Of a DNA stretch of 64,000 nt, positions 44,745 to 54,272 are shown one piece after another. A program made the translations under genes and the position numbers. Below the pieces are notes generated by a model, which was not told the DNA's origin, ran no database searches, and was given only the letters and a program-made list of their open reading frames with translations. Each line of letters opens with the position of its first letter. Within the stretch, counting starts at the first letter, position 1. Source of the stretch: Sporanaerobium hydrogeniformans (GTDB lineage: Bacteria > Bacillota > Clostridia > Lachnospirales > Cellulosilyticaceae); assembly GCF_002735925.1 (NCBI RefSeq), contig NZ_PEDL01000016.1, positions 1-64,000 on the forward strand, in the 5' to 3' direction.

Positions 44745-46096
44745 TTAATAAAGCTCTGATGGATTAAGTTTACCCATTCGTTCTGCAAATTGTTCTGGAG
44801 TAATCTTAAGTGCAAGTAACTCCGCTACTAGATTCTTATAATTCTCTGAACTGTCTGCTGGAAGAATATTATCCCACCATGTAATATAAGAGGTTCCTGT
44901 TTCCATAAGTTGTGCTGATTCTTTAGCTAAGGTAGACACACTGCTTGTATCTAAACCTGAAATATCCCAACAAGCAAGACCTGCATTATCTAAATACCCT
45001 TCTCTACCAATCTTTTCACTTAAATAAGCTAAATATTCTGCCACTTCTTTAGGGTGCTCTGTACTTGCATTGATATAATAGCCATCTGTTCCACCACCTG
45101 AAAACTCAGTAGCTGTTCCCACCCCATCTTCAAATACAGGGAAAGCAATAGCTTTTACCTTTCCATTTGTTACTGCTTCTGCATCTTCAAAGGTAGGGTG
45201 TACCCAGTTTGCTTGGAAAATCATAGCCCCTTGACCTGCTGCAAAACCATCTACCATTTCACTGTAACTCATACTAAGCATACTTTCATTAAATGCACCA
45301 ATTTTAACTAATTCTTGCATCTTCTCTGCAGCCTTGATAAAAGGTTCACTATTAAATTTTGAAGTGTCTTTAAATGCTTCCATAACAGCTGCATTTCCAG
45401 CCTGTCTAGCTGAAATAATATCATACCAATACATACCTGGCCAGGTATCTTTTCCCCTAAAATAATAGGTGTATAGCCTGCTGCGCGCAACTTTTTAGAA
45501 GCTTCTAATAATTCCTCCCAAGTTGTTGGGTACTCTGCTCCTGCTTTCTCAAACATCTCTGTATTACAATAAAGATTAGCTAAAAAAGTAATTGTTGGAA
45601 GTGTATAGGTTTTTCCATTATACATACAGTTCTCTAACATACCATCTAATATTTTAGATTTAGTGTCTTCTGTCAAATACTCATCTATAGGCAATAAATA
45701 TCCTGCATCAATATAAGGCTTTACAAAGCTTCCTCCTCCAAACATGTAAGCAATATCTGGTGCTTCCCCTGCTGCAAAAGCTGTTTTAATTTTAGTTTTA
45801 TATTGTTCACCTGTTACACCATCTTGAACAATGGTAATGTTAGGATGCAAAGCATGATATTCCTCTACTGAATCCTCAATAATGCGTTTTACTGGGTCTG
45901 TGTCTGCTACTGATTGATGCCATAAAGTAATAGTAATCTGTTCTTCTTCTGCTTTTTTACCTGTGTCTGTACTCTCTTTTTTTACCTCCGGTGTTACTGC
46001 TCCTTGTTTTTCCTCTGCCTTTCCACATGCTGTCATATTCATGACCATAGTTCCCATCAAGAGCAGGGCTGATAAATTCTTAAAATGTTTTTTCAT
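44745..46096 (-). pseudogene. Sugar-binding lipoprotein of cluster C, frameshifted
   Basis: One coding sequence split over two frames. The 5' part (46096 to about 45449) has a lipoprotein signal (lipobox VMNMTAC) and the binding-protein motifs ITITLWHQSVADTDPVKRII and AAGEAPDIAYMFGG. The 3' part (to 44745) has MYWYDIISARQAGNAAVMEA and AAGQGAMIFQANWVHP. At about 45449 the sequence reads GGGGAAAAGATACC. One extra G (AAGGATACC) would restore the normal EKDTWPGMYWYD. Everything else is intact. The start at 46096 follows GGAGG by 8 nt. It is a recent mutation, an assembly error or, less likely, recoding. Confidence 0.85.
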
Positions 46097-46196
46097 ACCG
46101 ATTTCCTCCATTCTTCTTTTTCATATTTTTAGGTCTAACCTTCAAAACATTATGAATTGCTTATACTCATTATAACGAAGATAGGTATGAAAATTA

Positions 46197-46224
46197 ATTC
46201 ACTATTCTTACTGTATCATTCACT
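46197..46224 (-). promoter_or_regulatory. Candidate YesN sites: two AGTGAAT repeats
   Basis: AGTGAAT occurs at 46218-46224 and 46197-46203 on the minus strand, 21 bp apart (two helical turns). This is in the gap between the response-regulator gene and the binding-protein gene, about 20 bp upstream of a possible TATAAT. AraC-type regulators commonly bind such direct repeats. Confidence 0.5.
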
Positions 46225-46242
46225 TTTTAAACTTCTTACCTT

Positions 46243-47868
46243 TCAAACTTTCATTTTTTGAACCTCATTTTGACGTTTAAATTCGCTCAGTGAATAACCG
46301 CTCATTTTTTTAAACCATATACTTAAATAATGAGGGTCTGAAATCCCGATCTCTTCTCCTATCTCATATCCTTTTAAGTCCGTTGCCTCTAATAATTCCT
46401 TTGCTTTTTTAAAACGCAGTTCTGACAAATACTCCCCATAGGTCTTACCTGTTTTCTTTTTTAGGAGTCTTCCTAAATAACCTGCACTAATATAAAATTG
46501 CTCTGCTACTTGATTCATACTTAAATCTGGATTACTTAAATTCTTTTCTATATATACTAAAATATCCTGTATCATACTCCCATTTTTCTTTTCATCTTTA
46601 GCTGCCATCTCTGTGGTAAGCATTCCTATACACTCTAGCATATATTTTTCAAGTGCTACAAAACCAGATGAACGCTCATTAACTTTTGTAAGTCTTTGCT
46701 GATACTCTTTTTGATTTGAAAACTCATTTTTTACTGCTTCATTAAAACACCATGAAACAATTTCTATAAATAAATTTCTTAGCTTATATCCGTTTTTGTA
46801 CCCTTCCCTTGATGCGCTCTCCCAGAGCACCTGCGCGCAGCTTTCCGCTTGTTCTCGTCTACCAGCACTCACATAAATTTTTACTTCCTTCCATAACTTT
46901 TCTTCTTCTACTGATAGACTCCCTACAGTGTTTGCTAAATCTTCATAGCATATTACACAATTTTTTCCTTCTACTACCTTATAATTCAAAGCCTCTACTG
47001 CTTCTTTATAAGCAGTAGTAATCTGACTATAGCCTACTTTCTTTGAACTCATACCAATATTTATATAACATTTCAGACGTGTAATGAGCATTTTCCTAAG
47101 AAGTTCTAAGCAATCATTTAAAGGTACCTGCGGATTATTGGATAAAATAACGATTCGTCCAAAACCATCTTTACAAAATAAAACATATGCATCCCCCGCA
47201 AAAAATTCTTCTGTCAACTTTCTCGCTTTTATATGTAAAATCATTTCATTTTGATCTTCCTCATTGCTCCTATTTTCTTTATTAGCATACATCATCTCTA
47301 GGACAGCTATCTGCACTTCTTGAGAAGTAGGATGCAAATCTACTTGGTAGAACCTCATTTTCCTACAAAATACTTCCGAGGTTACAGACTCTAAGAGCAC
47401 CTGATTTAAATAACTCTCTTGAAAAAGAGGTAAGTTTTCTTCAATTTGAGCAGCTAACTTTTCATATTCTACTTGATAATTTTTTTCTTTTTCTATCTTT
47501 TCCCGTGTCTTCCATAAGGTTTGAGCAATAACCTCTGCCTTAATAGGCTTTAAGATATAGTCGGATACACCAATTTTAATACTTTTCATAGCATAATTAA
47601 ATTCATCATGTCCTGTTAATATAATAATTTTTACCTTTGGCATTAGATTAATACACTCTTCACTAAATGCAATCCCGTCCATTCCTGGCATACAGATATC
47701 TGTGATAATGATATCTGGATCCCATTTTTGTACTTCCTCCAAGGCTTTTCTAGCACTAGAAAATTCAGTAATTATTTCCATCCCTAACTCTTCCCAATCA
47801 ATCTTCATCCGAAGCAATTTACGAATCAATGTCTCATCATCTATTAAGATGACTTTTAACTTCTCCAT
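46243..47868 (-). CDS. YesN-type AraC response regulator (cluster C)
   Basis: 541 aa. Residues 1-125 are a receiver (KVILIDDETLIRKLLRMKID, Asp in PDIIITDICMPGMDG, Lys in DYILKPIK). About 160-420 is the poorly conserved middle domain of long YesN proteins. The last 105 residues are an AraC domain (NPDLSMNQVAEQFYISAGYL, LKGYEIGEEIGISDPHYLSI). It starts 2 bp after the kinase gene. It probably activates the importer-abfA genes just downstream. Confidence 0.94.
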   Translation of the reverse strand: MEKLKVILIDDETLIRKLLRMKIDWEELGMEIITEFSSARKALEEVQKWDPDIIITDICMPGMDGIAFSEECINLMPKVKIIILTGHDEFNYAMKSIKIGVSDYILKPIKAEVIAQTLWKTREKIEKEKNYQVEYEKLAAQIEENLPLFQESYLNQVLLESVTSEVFCRKMRFYQVDLHPTSQEVQIAVLEMMYANKENRSNEEDQNEMILHIKARKLTEEFFAGDAYVLFCKDGFGRIVILSNNPQVPLNDCLELLRKMLITRLKCYINIGMSSKKVGYSQITTAYKEAVEALNYKVVEGKNCVICYEDLANTVGSLSVEEEKLWKEVKIYVSAGRREQAESCAQVLWESASREGYKNGYKLRNLFIEIVSWCFNEAVKNEFSNQKEYQQRLTKVNERSSGFVALEKYMLECIGMLTTEMAAKDEKKNGSMIQDILVYIEKNLSNPDLSMNQVAEQFYISAGYLGRLLKKKTGKTYGEYLSELRFKKAKELLEATDLKGYEIGEEIGISDPHYLSIWFKKMSGYSLSEFKRQNEVQKMKV

Positions 47869-47870
47869 AC

Positions 47871-49619
47871 CTATACCTCCAATGCAGTATTATGGATATA
47901 AAAACTAATATCCGTTAGTTCATTTGCCTTGCTTTTAATCTCATATTTAAAATTTTCCCCATAAATGATGCACATTCGCTCAATAGTCCCCCTTAAACCA
48001 AAGCTTTTCCCTTTATAACTTCCTATGTTCGCTCTTAGTTCCTCTACTACATCCTCAGGTATTCCTGAGCCATTATCAGCAACACGTATATGTACCCACT
48101 CCTCTTTGACTTTTACACTTATGTGTAAGGTTCCATTCTCTGCTCTCTCCCTTAAACCATGATGAATCGCATTTTCAACTAGAGGTTGTAAAGTAAGCTT
48201 AGGAATTAAATAAGCTTTACATTCTTCTTGTATGTCAAAGGTTTCTTCAAATAAATTTGCAAAGCGTATTTTCATAATTTTAATATAATCATCTACAATA
48301 ATTAATTCTTCATTGATGCTAAGCATTTCCTTTCCCTTACTAACACTCTTCCTATAAAAATCTCCTAATGCCTCTACAATTTCACAAACTTTATCTAGTT
48401 CACCTAACATTGCCAGTGCTTGAATAGAATCTAATGTATTGTATAAAAAGTGTGGTTTCATTTGTTCCTGCATTTCATTGAGCTCCACTTTACGAATCAT
48501 CTTTTGCTTTTCTACTGTCTGCCTTAGTAAAAGGCTAATTTTATCAAGCAATTGATTATACCCTTCAAAAAGATATCTGAATTCATCAAAAAAAGGTTTA
48601 TACTCTACTTTAATAAACTCCCCTTTTTCTGCACTTTTCATAGAAATAAGTAGATGCTGAATAGGTACAGTTATTAAATTAGCAACCAGTATAGTTCCCC
48701 ATAAAATAAGTACTGCACTTAGAAGAACTAATAGGATATTGGTTGTCAGTACACCCAGACTCTCTTGTTTTATATCTAATGGCTGAAGTCTAATAATCTT
48801 CCAACCTTCTGACGGTATAACTACGCCTGTAACTAAATACTTTTTCTTTTCAACTTTAAGCGTATCCTTAAGGGTACCCTCTTTAGAAGCACATAACCTG
48901 CTTAGAAATTCTTCCCTTTGCTTACCATTTAATAAATTCAATCCATTTTGGCATATAATCCTGTTTTGATTATCTAAAAAAATAATTTGTTCCTTATCTT
49001 CCTTTAATATCTCCCTATATGTTCCTTGGAAAGCCATGATATCAATGTTAACAGATATAATACCTATATTCTGAAAATCCTTTAAATCTTTATAAACCCT
49101 AATAAGAGATACTTGTTTACCTGTTAGTTTACGTGTAATACCTTGTCTATCTAATGATAATAAATAATTTCCATTTTTTTTAACGGTGTCTTGATACCAA
49201 GGAATATGCCCTTTATTTTCTAATCTCCCTACTAAATCCTCTCTTGCTCCAACAGAATAAATCTGATCTTTTTGATCAATAAGATACACACCACTTATAT
49301 CCTTAGCAAACTGTAAAAGTCCATAAATTCTTTTAGCAACTTTAAATTGACCGGGTAAATTGCTATAAATATCTCCCGTCTTTAATACTTCTTGAATATC
49401 ATCATCTGCAAGTAGAATCTTAGAGTAGTTGTCTGCATTCTCAATGATAGCCAATGTAGCTGTTTTCATCGTATGTAGTGTTTTTACACTTTCTTCTCCC
49501 ATTACTTTTAATTCATGATTTACATAAATTGTTTTAAATGCTATAAAATAGCTCCCTATGATGACACCTATAATGATAAAATAAATGGCAGCTATCTTAA
49601 CCTCTAATTTTTGTCTCAC
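47871..49619 (-). CDS. YesM-type sensor histidine kinase (cluster C), GTG start
   Basis: 582 aa. Membrane segments at about 9-29 and 295-318 enclose an extracellular dCache-like sensor. A HAMP segment follows (LITVPIQHLLISMKSAEKGE). The phosphoacceptor is in MQEQMKPHFLYNTLDS and the ATPase has VADNGSGIPEDVVEEL and SFGLRGTIERMCI. The start is GTG at 49619 with GGGG about 10 nt upstream; the ATG nearby is out of frame. It is the partner of the response regulator gene 2 bp downstream. Confidence 0.93.
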   Translation of the reverse strand: MRQKLEVKIAAIYFIIIGVIIGSYFIAFKTIYVNHELKVMGEESVKTLHTMKTATLAIIENADNYSKILLADDDIQEVLKTGDIYSNLPGQFKVAKRIYGLLQFAKDISGVYLIDQKDQIYSVGAREDLVGRLENKGHIPWYQDTVKKNGNYLLSLDRQGITRKLTGKQVSLIRVYKDLKDFQNIGIISVNIDIMAFQGTYREILKEDKEQIIFLDNQNRIICQNGLNLLNGKQREEFLSRLCASKEGTLKDTLKVEKKKYLVTGVVIPSEGWKIIRLQPLDIKQESLGVLTTNILLVLLSAVLILWGTILVANLITVPIQHLLISMKSAEKGEFIKVEYKPFFDEFRYLFEGYNQLLDKISLLLRQTVEKQKMIRKVELNEMQEQMKPHFLYNTLDSIQALAMLGELDKVCEIVEALGDFYRKSVSKGKEMLSINEELIIVDDYIKIMKIRFANLFEETFDIQEECKAYLIPKLTLQPLVENAIHHGLRERAENGTLHISVKVKEEWVHIRVADNGSGIPEDVVEELRANIGSYKGKSFGLRGTIERMCIIYGENFKYEIKSKANELTDISFYIHNTALEV

Positions 49620-49678
49620 CTTTAGTCATCCCCTCTTTCTATTCCCTCTCTCTTTCTCATACACCTTCATCTCTTACT

Positions 49679-49741
49679 AAAAAAACACCTTGCGTTTGAT
49701 TTAATGTTATTTTTCACTAAACATTTCAACCACACAAGGTG
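49679..49741 (-). terminator. Terminator of the esterase operon (cluster D)
   Basis: On the minus strand CACCTTG (49735-49741) pairs with CAAGGTG (49686-49692) in a long imperfect hairpin, followed by T7. It lies between the esterase stop and the cluster C kinase. The kinase promoter was not found nearby, so read-through is possible. Confidence 0.85.
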
Positions 49742-49829
49742 CATATATTTATCATATCTCTAAAATTATCATTTGAATAGTTTAAAAAACAAAAAATATA
49801 CTATTTTTTACCATCTTATTACATTAATT

Positions 49830-50678
49830 TTACTGCACAAGTTTTCTTTTCATATAATGAATCATATAGTTCATAGCTTGTCTTCCTTTTTCATCATCTA
49901 GCATTGAAAAGCCATGATATCTATCTAAAAATCTTTTACCTGTTACTTCTACTCCCATTTGCATTAAACGTTTCGCATAGGCTTCGCCTTCTTCTCTTAA
50001 TGAATCATACTCGCAGGTCATAACAAGTGTATCTGGAAGGCCTTTTAACTGCTCATCTGTTGCAAATAAAGGTGAACATAAGGCCTGTTTTGCTTGCTCT
50101 TCTTTTCTATAAGCAGTGTTAAAAACCTTTGCAATATTAGGATTAATAGCTCCTTCTGTCCAAAATTTCTTCTCTGGTGCTAGTGCTAAATCTAATGGTG
50201 GATAATCTAGTAATTGAAACAGAAAAGAAAACTCTTTTCTTTCCTTAGCCATTAGGCAAATTGCTGCTGCAATATTAGCTCCTGCACTGTGCCCTCCTAT
50301 TATTAACCTTTTGGAATCTACTCCTAATTCCTGTGCATGATCTATTACATATTTAATGTATTCATAAACGGTTTCTTTATCCTTTGGAAAGGGGTTTTCT
50401 GGTGCTAAAGGATAGTCAATATTAAATACGTGAATACCTAATTCTTTATTTACCCTATCACAAAATAAATCATCATCTTCTGGCTGCCCCATTACAAAAC
50501 CGCCTCCATGAAGGTTAAAATAGGCAGGAGCATTTTTTTTTGCCTTATAGACCAATACCCTTATCTTTTGCTCCTTGAGAGAAAAAACGATTTCTTGCCC
50601 TTTTATACTGCCCTGATTTTGCTCTTTAGCCTGCCGTCTCCACTTTTTAATTTGCTTGTAAATCTCTTCTTTTTTCAT
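49830..50678 (-). CDS. Alpha/beta-hydrolase esterase of the HSL family
   Basis: 282 aa from ATG 50678; the codon before it is a TTG. The oxyanion motif is NLHGGGFVMGQPEDD, the nucleophile elbow IGGHSAGANIAAA (Ser), and the acid and base are in TCEYDSLREEGEAY and RYHGFSMLDD. There is no signal peptide. In a hemicellulose cluster the likely job is removal of acetyl or similar acyl groups from imported xylo-oligosaccharides. GAGGT lies 6 nt before the ATG; the upstream gene stops 4 bp before. Confidence 0.91.
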   Translation of the reverse strand: MKKEEIYKQIKKWRRQAKEQNQGSIKGQEIVFSLKEQKIRVLVYKAKKNAPAYFNLHGGGFVMGQPEDDDLFCDRVNKELGIHVFNIDYPLAPENPFPKDKETVYEYIKYVIDHAQELGVDSKRLIIGGHSAGANIAAAICLMAKERKEFSFLFQLLDYPPLDLALAPEKKFWTEGAINPNIAKVFNTAYRKEEQAKQALCSPLFATDEQLKGLPDTLVMTCEYDSLREEGEAYAKRLMQMGVEVTGKRFLDRYHGFSMLDDEKGRQAMNYMIHYMKRKLVQ

Positions 50679-50682
50679 CAAC

Positions 50683-51096
50683 TTACCTCATTTTATAAAC
50701 ATGAATATTAACCTTATATTCTCCTGCTTCAGTTTCCAGGCTTGCTACATAAACACCTTTATTGAGTTCACTGTAATCCCCTTTTACATCTGCATAAAAT
50801 CGAGGACTCGTACGTATTTTAGCAGTATCCTGATTTAAAATACCTTCATTTTCCACTGCTACATATTCACCATTTTCCATTTGAAGCAAATACTTTGCAA
50901 AGGCATGTGCACCATTACTTTTTATAGTACTCCAATCTGCCCCACCAGCAATCACAACTCCCCTATATTTACCGGTTACACTCCCTCCTGTAATAGGAAT
51001 AACATTTAAGTGACCTGCTCCCCCATCACCAACTGCTAATGGTTCACTGCACTTTACTCTTATCTGCATAATTTCTTCTGCTTCCAACCACATCAT
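50683..51096 (-). CDS. DUF3237-family protein
   Basis: 137 aa. It matches the DUF3237 (UPF0311) pattern: GTGN.. is replaced by GGSVTGKYRGVVIAGGADW, then AFAKYLLQMENGEYVAVENE and RTSPRFYADVKGDYSELNKG. The family is a single beta-barrel without a settled enzyme role; some members act on polyketide or sugar-like ligands. It sits between the GH3 glycosidase and an esterase, with a 4-bp gap to the latter. Either of two adjacent ATG codons (51096 or 51093) may start it. Confidence 0.8.
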   Translation of the reverse strand: MMWLEAEEIMQIRVKCSEPLAVGDGGAGHLNVIPITGGSVTGKYRGVVIAGGADWSTIKSNGAHAFAKYLLQMENGEYVAVENEGILNQDTAKIRTSPRFYADVKGDYSELNKGVYVASLETEAGEYKVNIHVYKMR

Positions 51097-51150
51097 TCCA
51101 TCTCCCTTTTAGAGTTCTGTAGCCTACCCTTAATCTTTCTTTCCATGCTA

Positions 51151-53235
51151 TTAAAGCTGAATTGCTATTTTTATTCCTATTTCTTTGGTTAATTCTTGAG
51201 TGCGTTTGTCGGGCTGTCCAAAACCAATATAAAGCTCAAAGTCCTTACTATCCTGTATCCATGCCCCTTCTTCATTTACTACCATAAAAGCTTTAGAATC
51301 TATCTTCACTTCTATTTCCTTACTTTCTTTAGCTTTTAAAGAAACTCTTTTAAAGCCGCATAAACTGTGATTAGGCACAGCAAAGGTAGAAGCTAGATTT
51401 TTAATATAAACCTGTACTACCTCTTCCATAGCAAAGGTTTCTTTATTTTCAAGAACAACCTTTACACTTCCATTCTGATAGCTTGCTTCTTGTAGAGTGC
51501 ATTTACCATAAGTTAATCCATACCCAAATGGATAAAGAGCTTCTTGCTCCATGTAACGATAGGTTCTCCCTTTCATATTGTAATCCTCAAAGGCAGGAAG
51601 TCCTGATAAATCTCTATAAAAAGTAATAGGTAATTTACCAGAAGGTGAAAATTCACCAAAAAGAGCCTTTGCAATCACTTGGCCGCCTCTTGCTCCTGGA
51701 TACCAAGTTTGGAGTACTGCGTCATAATGCATGTCAGCATATTGAAGATCAATAGCACTTCCTGCACTTAGACATAAAATAACAGGCTTACCCATCTTGG
51801 CCATTACTTCAATGAGTTCTTTCTGTGACTCTGGAAGTTCTAAATCCTTTTTATCTCCAGAAGCATAAGCATTTCCAGTATCCCCTTCTTCTCCTTCTAG
51901 TGTTTCATCTAAACCTACACACACAATAACTACATCACTATGCTTTGCTACAATTTGGGCTTCTGATAATCGATCTTGTCTATAAGCTAAAGGCTCTACT
52001 CGGTCTTTAAAGAGATGGCAGCCTTCTGAGTAAAGAACACGAATAGCATCTCCTACTTCTCTTTGTAAGCCTTCTAAAAGAGTGATGTACTGAGAGGATG
52101 TACCATGATAGTTCCCTATTAAAGCCTTTCTACTATTAGCATTAGGACCTACTACCCCAATCGTTTTAATCTTTTCTTTACAAAGTGGTAGTAAGCCATT
52201 GTTTTTAAGAAGTACAATGCTTTTAGCTGTTACTTCATCTGCTACTTGAAGATGCTTCTTAGATTCTACAACTTCATAAGGAATCGTATCATATTCGGAG
52301 CCATCAAATAAGCCTAATAAATAGCGTGTGGTAAATAACCTTTCAGCTGCTGTTGTAATTTCCTCTTCTGTTACAAGTCCATTTTGATGTGCTAAAAGAA
52401 TATGTAAATAAGTGTTTCCACAGTTCAAATCACAACCTGATTTTAAAGCAAGTGCAGCTGACTCTTGGGCTGTACTTGTAACCCTATGATGTTCATGAAA
52501 GTCTTTAATTGCCCAACAATCAGAAACATAGTGTCCTTTAAATCCCCATTTTTCACGTAAAATCTCTTTCATTAATGTAGGACTACCACAGCAAGGCTCT
52601 CCATTGGTACGATTATAGGCACCCATCACCGCCTCTACCTCTGCCTCTTTTACTAAAGCCTCAAAAGCAGGTAGATAAGTTTCCCATAAATCTTTCTTAT
52701 TCACTCTTGCATCAAAATGATGACGATCTGCCTCTGGTCCAGAATGCACAGCAAAATGTTTGGCACAGGCAGCTGTCTTAAGTGTTTCACCTTCTCCTTG
52801 AAGTCCTTTCACAAAAGCTACACCTAAGCGGCTCGTTAAATAAGGGTCTTCTCCATAGGTTTCATGGCCTCTTCCCCATCTAGGGTCTCTAAAAATATTG
52901 ACATTAGGCGACCAGAAGGTCAGTCCCTTATAAATATCTCTATCTTGTTCTTGACTATAAGCATTATATTTCGCTCTTCCTTCTTCTGCAATCACTTCTG
53001 CTACTCTCTTAATAAGTTCATCATCAAAAGTTGCTGCCATACCAATAGCTTGTGGGAAACTTGTAGCTACCCCCGCTCTTGCTACACCATGTAATGCCTC
53101 ATTCCACCAGTTGTACGCTGGGACTCCCAATCTTTTGATGGCAGGAGAATCATATTTAAGCTGACTTGCTCGTTCCTCAATAGTCATTTGAGCTACTAAT
53201 GCTTTTGCTTTTTGCTCTGCCTCTTTCCTCTTCAT
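51151..53235 (-). CDS. GH3 beta-glucosidase/beta-xylosidase
   Basis: 694 aa from ATG 53235, which follows AAGGAG by 9 nt; the frame to 53262 has no ribosome site. Domain 1 holds the nucleophile D239 in GHYVSDCWAIKDFHEHH, with NWWNEALHGVARAG and PNVNIFRDPRWGRGHETYGE. Domain 2 follows (VLLKNNGLLPL), then a C-terminal Fn3-like domain. NWWNEALHGVAR is common in the beta-xylosidase branch. No signal peptide is present, so it works on imported oligosaccharides. It is first in the cluster D operon. Confidence 0.93.
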   Translation of the reverse strand: MKRKEAEQKAKALVAQMTIEERASQLKYDSPAIKRLGVPAYNWWNEALHGVARAGVATSFPQAIGMAATFDDELIKRVAEVIAEEGRAKYNAYSQEQDRDIYKGLTFWSPNVNIFRDPRWGRGHETYGEDPYLTSRLGVAFVKGLQGEGETLKTAACAKHFAVHSGPEADRHHFDARVNKKDLWETYLPAFEALVKEAEVEAVMGAYNRTNGEPCCGSPTLMKEILREKWGFKGHYVSDCWAIKDFHEHHRVTSTAQESAALALKSGCDLNCGNTYLHILLAHQNGLVTEEEITTAAERLFTTRYLLGLFDGSEYDTIPYEVVESKKHLQVADEVTAKSIVLLKNNGLLPLCKEKIKTIGVVGPNANSRKALIGNYHGTSSQYITLLEGLQREVGDAIRVLYSEGCHLFKDRVEPLAYRQDRLSEAQIVAKHSDVVIVCVGLDETLEGEEGDTGNAYASGDKKDLELPESQKELIEVMAKMGKPVILCLSAGSAIDLQYADMHYDAVLQTWYPGARGGQVIAKALFGEFSPSGKLPITFYRDLSGLPAFEDYNMKGRTYRYMEQEALYPFGYGLTYGKCTLQEASYQNGSVKVVLENKETFAMEEVVQVYIKNLASTFAVPNHSLCGFKRVSLKAKESKEIEVKIDSKAFMVVNEEGAWIQDSKDFELYIGFGQPDKRTQELTKEIGIKIAIQL

Positions 53236-53268
53236 CCTTATTTTCTCCTTTTCTCTCTCCATACTTTT

Positions 53269-53296
53269 ATGTTAGACTATAGTTAAACTATATCAA
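53269..53296 (-). promoter_or_regulatory. Promoter of the GH3 operon
   Basis: TTGATA (53291-53296), 16 bp and TAACAT (53269-53274) on the minus strand lie about 35 bp upstream of the GH3 start. The spacer holds the small palindrome ATAGTTTAACTAT, a possible site for the divergent AraC regulator. Confidence 0.55.
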
Positions 53297-53366
53297 AAGA
53301 GAGTTTTATTTTCTTATCATTTATTGCTTCTTAACACAAAAAAATTGCTATTTTAGGAGATGAAAA

Positions 53367-54221
53367 ATGTTACCTGAATTGCATGGTTTACAAGAAAAAA
53401 TTACATTCGACTCTTCCATCGGTATTTTGCTTCATAACAATAGCATAAGTGAAGATTATCCGAGACATTGGCATTCTGCCTATGAAATCATTATGCCCAT
53501 TCATAGTACCTATGAGGTAACTTGCCATCATACCGTTTATCAGCTTGAAGAAAATGACATTCTTGTTCTGTTTCCTGGTTGCCTTCATAGTATGAAAGCT
53601 CCTAAAAATGGTGAAAGGCTTATTTTACAGGTGAACTATAATCAAATCTATACTATGAAGGAACTTGAAGCTGCGCTTACTCCACTAGCGCCTGTTTTTC
53701 ATCTAACCGCCTCTACCCATCCTAAAGTACATCCCTCCATTCATCGTTTACTCCTTCAGATGAAAGAAGAGGCACTTATTGCCTCTCCCCTTCATTCTTC
53801 TATGATGCTAGCTTATTTTATAGAAATACTTGTGCTTTTAGGACGTCACCTTAATCCCTCTACGTCTAAACAAGAAAGTTCGAATTCTAAAGAAAAAGAG
53901 TATGCAGACAAATTTATTTTTATCTGTACCTATATTAATGAGCATTGTACAGAAAATTTAACACTAGACTTTGTAGCTTCTTTATCTGGCTTTAGTAAAT
54001 ATCATTTTTCAAGACTCTTTAAGCTCTTTGCCAATGTTTCCTTTTATAAATATTTGAATCAGCAACGTATTCACTATGCTGAAAAACTACTGATGGACGA
54101 CCAGTTAACAGTAACTGAAATCGCCTTACAATCAGGCTTTGGTAGCTTATCTTCTTTTATACGTATGTTTAATATCATAAAGGGCTGTACCCCCACTGAC
54201 TTTAAAAAGCTTTACAAGTAA
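53367..54221 (+). CDS. AraC-family transcriptional regulator (cluster D)
   Basis: 284 aa. Residues about 25-90 are a cupin-type ligand domain (PRHWHSAYEIIMPIHSTYEV, YQLEENDILVLFPGCLHSM). The last 100 residues are an AraC domain with two helix-turn-helix motifs (LTLDFVASLSGFSKYHFSRL and LTVTEIALQSGFGSLSSFIR). It lacks a receiver, so it senses a sugar directly. It is transcribed away from the GH3 operon, which it probably controls. Confidence 0.94.
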   Translation: MLPELHGLQEKITFDSSIGILLHNNSISEDYPRHWHSAYEIIMPIHSTYEVTCHHTVYQLEENDILVLFPGCLHSMKAPKNGERLILQVNYNQIYTMKELEAALTPLAPVFHLTASTHPKVHPSIHRLLLQMKEEALIASPLHSSMMLAYFIEILVLLGRHLNPSTSKQESSNSKEKEYADKFIFICTYINEHCTENLTLDFVASLSGFSKYHFSRLFKLFANVSFYKYLNQQRIHYAEKLLMDDQLTVTEIALQSGFGSLSSFIRMFNIIKGCTPTDFKKLYK

Positions 54222-54237
54222 TTTGCCCTAAAAAAAA

Positions 54238-54272
54238 CACTCATAAATCTTCACTTAGTAAGATTATGAGTG
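54238..54272. terminator. Bidirectional terminator between AraC and MATE genes
   Basis: CACTCATAAATCTT (54238-54251) pairs with AAGATTATGAGTG (54260-54272) with one bulge. An A-run at 54230-54236 gives a T-run on the minus strand. It overlaps the last codons of the MATE gene. Confidence 0.85.

Noticed and set aside
44745-46111. Two separate genes for the cluster C binding protein
   Set aside because: The halves match consecutive parts of one family 1 binding protein, and one base restores the frame, so this is one broken gene.
46810-47018. Plus-strand 69-aa frame inside the cluster C response regulator
   Set aside because: Low-complexity antisense frame with no start context.
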